A stretch of 64,000 bases of DNA, taken from assembly GCF_905475465.1 (NCBI RefSeq), contig NC_062241.1, positions 7,688,001 through 7,752,000 of the forward strand. Direction: 5' to 3'. The first letter of the stretch is position 1. Each line of letters begins with the position of its first letter. This document shows positions 59,508-64,000 of the stretch, piece by piece. The translations under genes and the position numbers were made by a program. This stretch comes from Pieris napi. Lineage: Eukaryota; Arthropoda; Insecta; Lepidoptera; Pieridae. The notes beneath the pieces are model-generated. The model saw only the letters and a list, made by a program, of their open reading frames with translations, did not search any database and was not told the origin of the DNA.

Positions 59508-60082
59508 TATACAAACATATACAATTCCGGTGTAACGAAATAAACGATGACACAGTGCACTCCTAGAGAAAGATAGCCTGGAATGTATTAAACGCAGCTA
59601 GCCCTTTCATACAAATTAATTACAATTTACATTAATATAAAATAAACCTAATAGGTCTACCGTACGTAGAAAGTTAAAACATAAAATTAGTATTGGGTTA
59701 GGAGGAAGTAATATTATTTTATAGATAAAATAAACATGTCGCTAAAGTACGTTCACGTGTAATTATTATTAGTCTTAACATGGTTTTGCAATTAAATAAA
59801 AACGCTTGCTTTAGTTAGCCTTTTTAATTTATTTGGCAAAAAAATTGTTTAATATTTATTAAACAACAATTTAATCGTTTTTTTAATTAATTAATTTGTA
59901 AAATGCTTAGAGATATAGTTTTTGCTATATGTTCCGTGTTGAACACTGCTTTCCACACAAAAATGTGGTGCAATATAGAAACAAGAGAATTTTGACAAAA
60001 GCCTTAAAATTATGCCATTTAAGGGAAAGTTAAACCTTTGAGGTGGCACTGATGTGAGATTTCACTTTTAAAATTTTGACCG

Positions 60083-60120
60083 TATTCTTATTGTTTATTT
60101 CTTTGTTTGCAGGTAAGAAC
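60083..60120 (+). promoter_or_regulatory. Candidate recursive splice (ratchet) site
   Basis: A pyrimidine-rich run (TATTCTTATTGTTTATTTCT, TTG) leads into TTTGCAG, followed immediately by GTAAGAAC. The join is at 60112/60113. A 3' splice site set directly against a 5' splice site, with no exon between, is the defining form of ratchet points used in stepwise removal of long insect introns. It lies 13.7 kb after the donor at 46435, on the same strand. Reading 60113 as the donor of a normal exon would need an acceptor further upstream, and I see no coding sequence there. Confidence 0.55.
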
Positions 60121-61070
60121 ACAATACATGGCCGTTTACATAGATGAAGTTGGTAAATAGCTCATACCATCCAGTAATAACTTTCAACAGTGAATTTCGT
60201 TTTTCCTTTTATTTTCTGGGTCTCCTAGTTGTTTTATACTACCACTGGGAAAACGGTACAACTATAACTACTACTACACGCTATAGCTATCCGGATTCTT
60301 TTAATAATAATATTTGATACGTTGCATGTGTTGCTAAGATACAAGATATATCAACACTTAACCTAGAGACACTGGCTTCCAGTCCTAGTAAAGAGATTTG
60401 GATGTAAAGATACAGATCTATATTATTTCTTAAAATAAATCGGGAAATACGCTGAAATAGTTTGACCCCAATTCTTGATTACGGAACGTGGCACAGAGCT
60501 AATAATTTTAAAACTAAAACCAGGCTATGAATAATCTGTTTGTCCTCCGTGACCAGAGAAACCAATTGACGTCCTTGGGTAGTTAGACCTCTTTAATGTC
60601 AAATGTTAAATCCATATAACGGCTTAAATATACTTCCGCCTCATAGCTCGCTGACAGCTAACGAATGCATAAGACATTGAATAAATTTAGTTTTCCGTCT
60701 AATTAATAATGCCAGGAGTACCAAATCACAGTAACAAGGGAGTATTCGAGAAGATCCATAGACAAATAGAAGTTATAAATAACAGCTTATTTAAATACAT
60801 TTATGGAGGAAATTGCCGTGTTGTTACAGTCGAGGCTGTAATGAAAATTAATGACTGAAACGCCATCTGTACTGCGCTCGAGTTATTAATAGATCCTCTT
60901 GGGTTAGGTCTTTTGTTCGGTTTAATTAAATAATTTATTTTGTATATAAAGTGTGTCAGTTGTAGAAAGCAAAAGGTGATCCGTGATAAATCAGAAAATT
61001 TCAAAGTAAATATAAAAAAAATTATAGATCTAAAAAGTATAAACGAAATTTGGTCTATCCATATAATATA
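60121..61070. other. AT-rich intronic stretch, nothing recognised
   Basis: No exon or repeat identified. The minus-strand frame at 60801-61004 has no motif. Confidence 0.4.
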
Positions 61071-61393
61071 CTAGCTGACCGGGCACACGTCGTTTTGCCA
61101 TGTATATCATTTATAATAAAAAAATAGGGGTTGATCGTAGAGGGGTGAAAATTAGGGGTTGTATGTATTTTTTAATGCTGTATCATAAAAAAATTAAAAT
61201 TTAAAATTTTGTCTAAAAAATAAAATAAAAAATTTAGGGGTGGACTACCCCTAACATTTAGGGGGATGAAAAATAGATGTTGGCCGATTCTCATAGATAC
61301 CGGATAAGCACAAAAAATTTCATCAAAATCGGTCAAGCCGTTTCGGAGGAGTATGGCAACGAAAACTGTGACACGAGAATTTTATATATTAGA
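61071..61393 (-). mobile_element. Non-autonomous Helitron, complete
   Basis: A|CTAGCTGACCGGGCACACG at the left and TATATATTAGA|T at the right on the plus strand. ATCGGTCAAGCCGTTTCGGA lies near the 5' end. It is the same subfamily as 31678-31938. Confidence 0.85.
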
Positions 61394-63582
61394 TATGATA
61401 AGTAAAAAAACAAAGTCCTACCTTACCATTTAATGTATGTACCAATTATGATTACCAACAAAATAGTTATATAAACATGAAACTTATTGAACAAATCAAT
61501 TAAAAAGAAAGTATCCATCTAATTGAAAACCAAACAGTCAAACATACTAATAACATCACGATCTACATTAAAACATTCACGAATCACGATTGTACGTAGA
61601 AGCTTTACATCCCACGCATACTATAGCCTTATAAAGCCAGCCTTATTCACGTAATTGGAAGTTAAGCTCGTATTCCAATATGTATCGTATCTTGAGCTAT
61701 GACAAGTGTCATTAGTTGACAGTTTCTTGAAATCGATTCTGTGTCATAAATCAGTCTAATTACACTAGTAATATAATATATATATACTATTGATTTAGTA
61801 TTTTATAGGGGTTTGCTTATAGAGTGACAATATCATGAAGAACACGGAACATAGAATTGCCTATATATAACATAGACCGTGTTCGTCACGATCACTTTTC
61901 ACTACTTGCTGTCTTTGTATAAATTCTATAGATAATATACATATTAATTAAATATAATATGTTAATATAAGATTCTATAGTTTCAGAAATGAAAAAAGGT
62001 TTAATATTCATTGCATCTACAACATATTCAATTAAGTAGATCACATCACTAATGCACCGTTTCGCATCATTGCACTTTCAAACTGCATTAAGGGAATATT
62101 AACTCGCGATAGACGCGCTCTCAATATTAAAGCGATAGAAGTGCTTAGGATAATATTAAAATTTGTGTCAAATTTTGAAGTGATGCTCCGGTTTTCTTCT
62201 ACGCGATCGACAAACTCTGGGTACTTCAAAAAATCAAGAAGGCATGTATCACAATTGATACTTTTAAATTAATGAATTTACCAGAATAATATCGATAGTA
62301 CCAAATAATGCTCTTCTAATATAATATTGATATCGCAGATAACCGCTAGAAAATGCCTAAGCGACATGTCAATTTGACATTCCATAGATGCTTGATAAAT
62401 GACAGATGGAAAATTGACTATTAAATATTCCAATGGCGGTTACAAAAGTTCAATGTAAGAAAGTGTTCTATGCGTATTTTATTTCTGTCACGTATTAATG
62501 CATCCTTTACATGAAATAACGGTTTATTTATGGATTGAAATTATTAGTTTCATTCGGGACGCGTATTTCGGAACCCTTTCACTTCTTGTTCGTAATTTGG
62601 ACCCAATTACAATTTTATTGGGTGTTAACTTGTTGATGTTTGTAGAGCGGTAAAATAGAACAATTAGCGATATTGTCTAACTTGATTGGGACTTTGCGGA
62701 GAATAAACATAAAAGGCTTTTTCATGAATTTTACCAATTTTATCCAACGCAAAGGAATATAATAACACAATTTAAAATTAATTTTTAAGTAGGAGATTAG
62801 TGTTCGTATATTTCTTTTATTTACTAAAAAAAATACTTTTTAGGGTAAGATTTATAAACGTGACTCAGCGCTAAGTAACTGGTACGTCAAAGATTTATTG
62901 GATTTTGACATACAGTGAGAAAGACAGTCATAGTTCGCGATTAGTCTGGTTACTGAATATCACCCATAGTGTCACTGTAGCCCTGTAGTCAAAAGATAGA
63001 GTTGCCTTAAGTAGACTGAGATTGGTTGCGAAAGAAAAGCTCATGTATTATAATGCTATCAGGAAGACCACCGGCGATGGAAATCCATTAAGTTCCCAAC
63101 ATTGATAAGAAAGTTTGCGCTTCGCGTGGGTCTCGAGAATGCAATCAATATGATAATTTACTTCCGAATTTTAAATATTGCAATATATTTTTAATTTAAT
63201 AATGATTAAACATCTATTGATAACGTTTTTGTAAATTTTGTAGTTTGCAGTTATATTAGTTACAAATTGATTGTTTAGGTGACGTATTATAAACCACGTG
63301 AATGTTGAATGAAAAATATAAAGAAAAATATTCAGTTATACGAATAGACGATGTTGAGAAATGCCCAACCGCTTTTAGTTACTGCGATGGTCTATTTCGA
63401 GATGTCCATATGTCCACTCTACAACACATGTCAGTTTTCCTGAAATGTTTGCTAATTTCCTGTATCTGTGCAGCTAAACTCTATGCTGAAGCTCTATTAA
63501 AAGATCAATGAAACCAAAAAGCATTCAGGTTGCGTCTCGTCTGGAATATGTTTAGAAAGTAACCTTAGTTATTTTACATGGT
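61394..63582. other. AT-rich intronic stretch, nothing recognised
   Basis: Frames at 62041-62229 and 63302-63511 show no motif or splice context. Confidence 0.4.
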
Positions 63583-63596
63583 AACATTTATGAAAT

Positions 63597-63893
63597 GAGC
63601 AGTGTTGGCCTAGTGGCTTTAGCGTGCGACTCTCGTACCTGAGGTCGTAGGTTCGATCCCCGGCTGTGCACCAATGGACTTTATTTCTAGGTGCGCATTT
63701 AACATTTGCTCGTACGGTAAAGGAAAACATCGTGAGGAAACCGATATGTCTTAGACCGAAAAAGTCGATGGCGTGTGTCAGGCACTGGAGGCTGATCAAC
63801 TATTTGCCTATTAGATTTAAAAATGATCATGAACCAGATTCATAAATCAGAGGCCAAGACCTAAAGAGGTTGTAGCGCCACTAATTTTTTTTT
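63597..63893 (+). mobile_element. tRNA-derived SINE with perfect target duplication
   Basis: The tRNA-like head has A box TGGCCTAGTGG (63606-63616) and B box GGTTCGATCCC (63650-63660), with normal spacing. The body shares GAGGAAACCGA and GTCGATGGCGTGTGTCAGGC with the copy at 32354-32680, and it ends in a T-rich tail. AACATTTATGAAAT occurs exactly at 63583-63596 and 63894-63907, giving a perfect 14-bp target duplication. It resembles the Metulj-type SINEs reported from butterflies, though the name is from memory. The minus-strand frame 63569-63799 is a shadow. Confidence 0.9.
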
Positions 63894-64000
63894 AACATTT
63901 ATGAAATATTGTACGTTTCGAATTATTTTTATAAGGCCTGTTACGTACACTTTGGGTTGACGAGGATGCTATTTCAATCATAGATCAACTATGTAGAAAT

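Overview
The window looks like AT-rich nuclear DNA from an insect, almost certainly a moth or butterfly (Lepidoptera). It has no bacterial-style gene packing. Long reading frames are rare and mostly fall inside repeats. Coding sequence appears only as short exons bounded by splice sites. The repeats are of lepidopteran type: tRNA-derived SINEs with A and B boxes, Helitrons ending in CTAG-T, non-LTR retrotransposon 3' ends of a kind common in moths and butterflies, and many long-TIR foldback elements. The species cannot be named from this sequence.

Gene content is thin. Two plus-strand coding exons sit at 11-76 and 4716-4817. Both have lengths divisible by three and both are phase 2 at each end, so they can be spliced together in frame. 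I do not recognise the protein. A separate plus-strand first coding exon lies at 46373-46434, behind a GC-rich promoter-like block (46185-46372) with a perfect GCGCATGCGC palindrome and an insect initiator. Its donor at 46435 opens an intron that I cannot see close within the window. At 60112/60113 this intron holds a back-to-back 3'/5' splice site (pyrimidine tract, GCAG then GTAAG), which matches the form of a recursive-splicing ratchet point.

The rest is intronic or intergenic DNA full of mobile elements. The most striking is a 2.3-kb foldback element present twice (7741-10025 and 27256-29579). Each copy has about 422-bp terminal inverted repeats and TA flanks, and each carries 13 or 14 exact copies of the 8-mer GCCGTACA in either orientation. 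Each copy also carries a second foldback element nested at the same place, and each sits inside the C-terminal coding end of a dead reverse transcriptase gene. Other elements are a 597-bp Harbinger-like element with a MADF-domain fragment (20767-21363), an inverted-repeat-bounded unit holding a 5'-truncated 5S rRNA copy (1043-1329), and a TIR element with CTCGCGAG palindromes in both arms (38750-39079). There are also a 744-bp inverted-repeat element (29781-30524), a hAT-like element (41270-41578), nine Helitron pieces, three SINE copies and about a dozen non-LTR retrotransposon remnants.

The long stretches between these (for example 4818-7699, 42816-46184 and 51967-56662) are AT-rich, and I see no recognisable gene in them. 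Most reading frames there look like chance openings.
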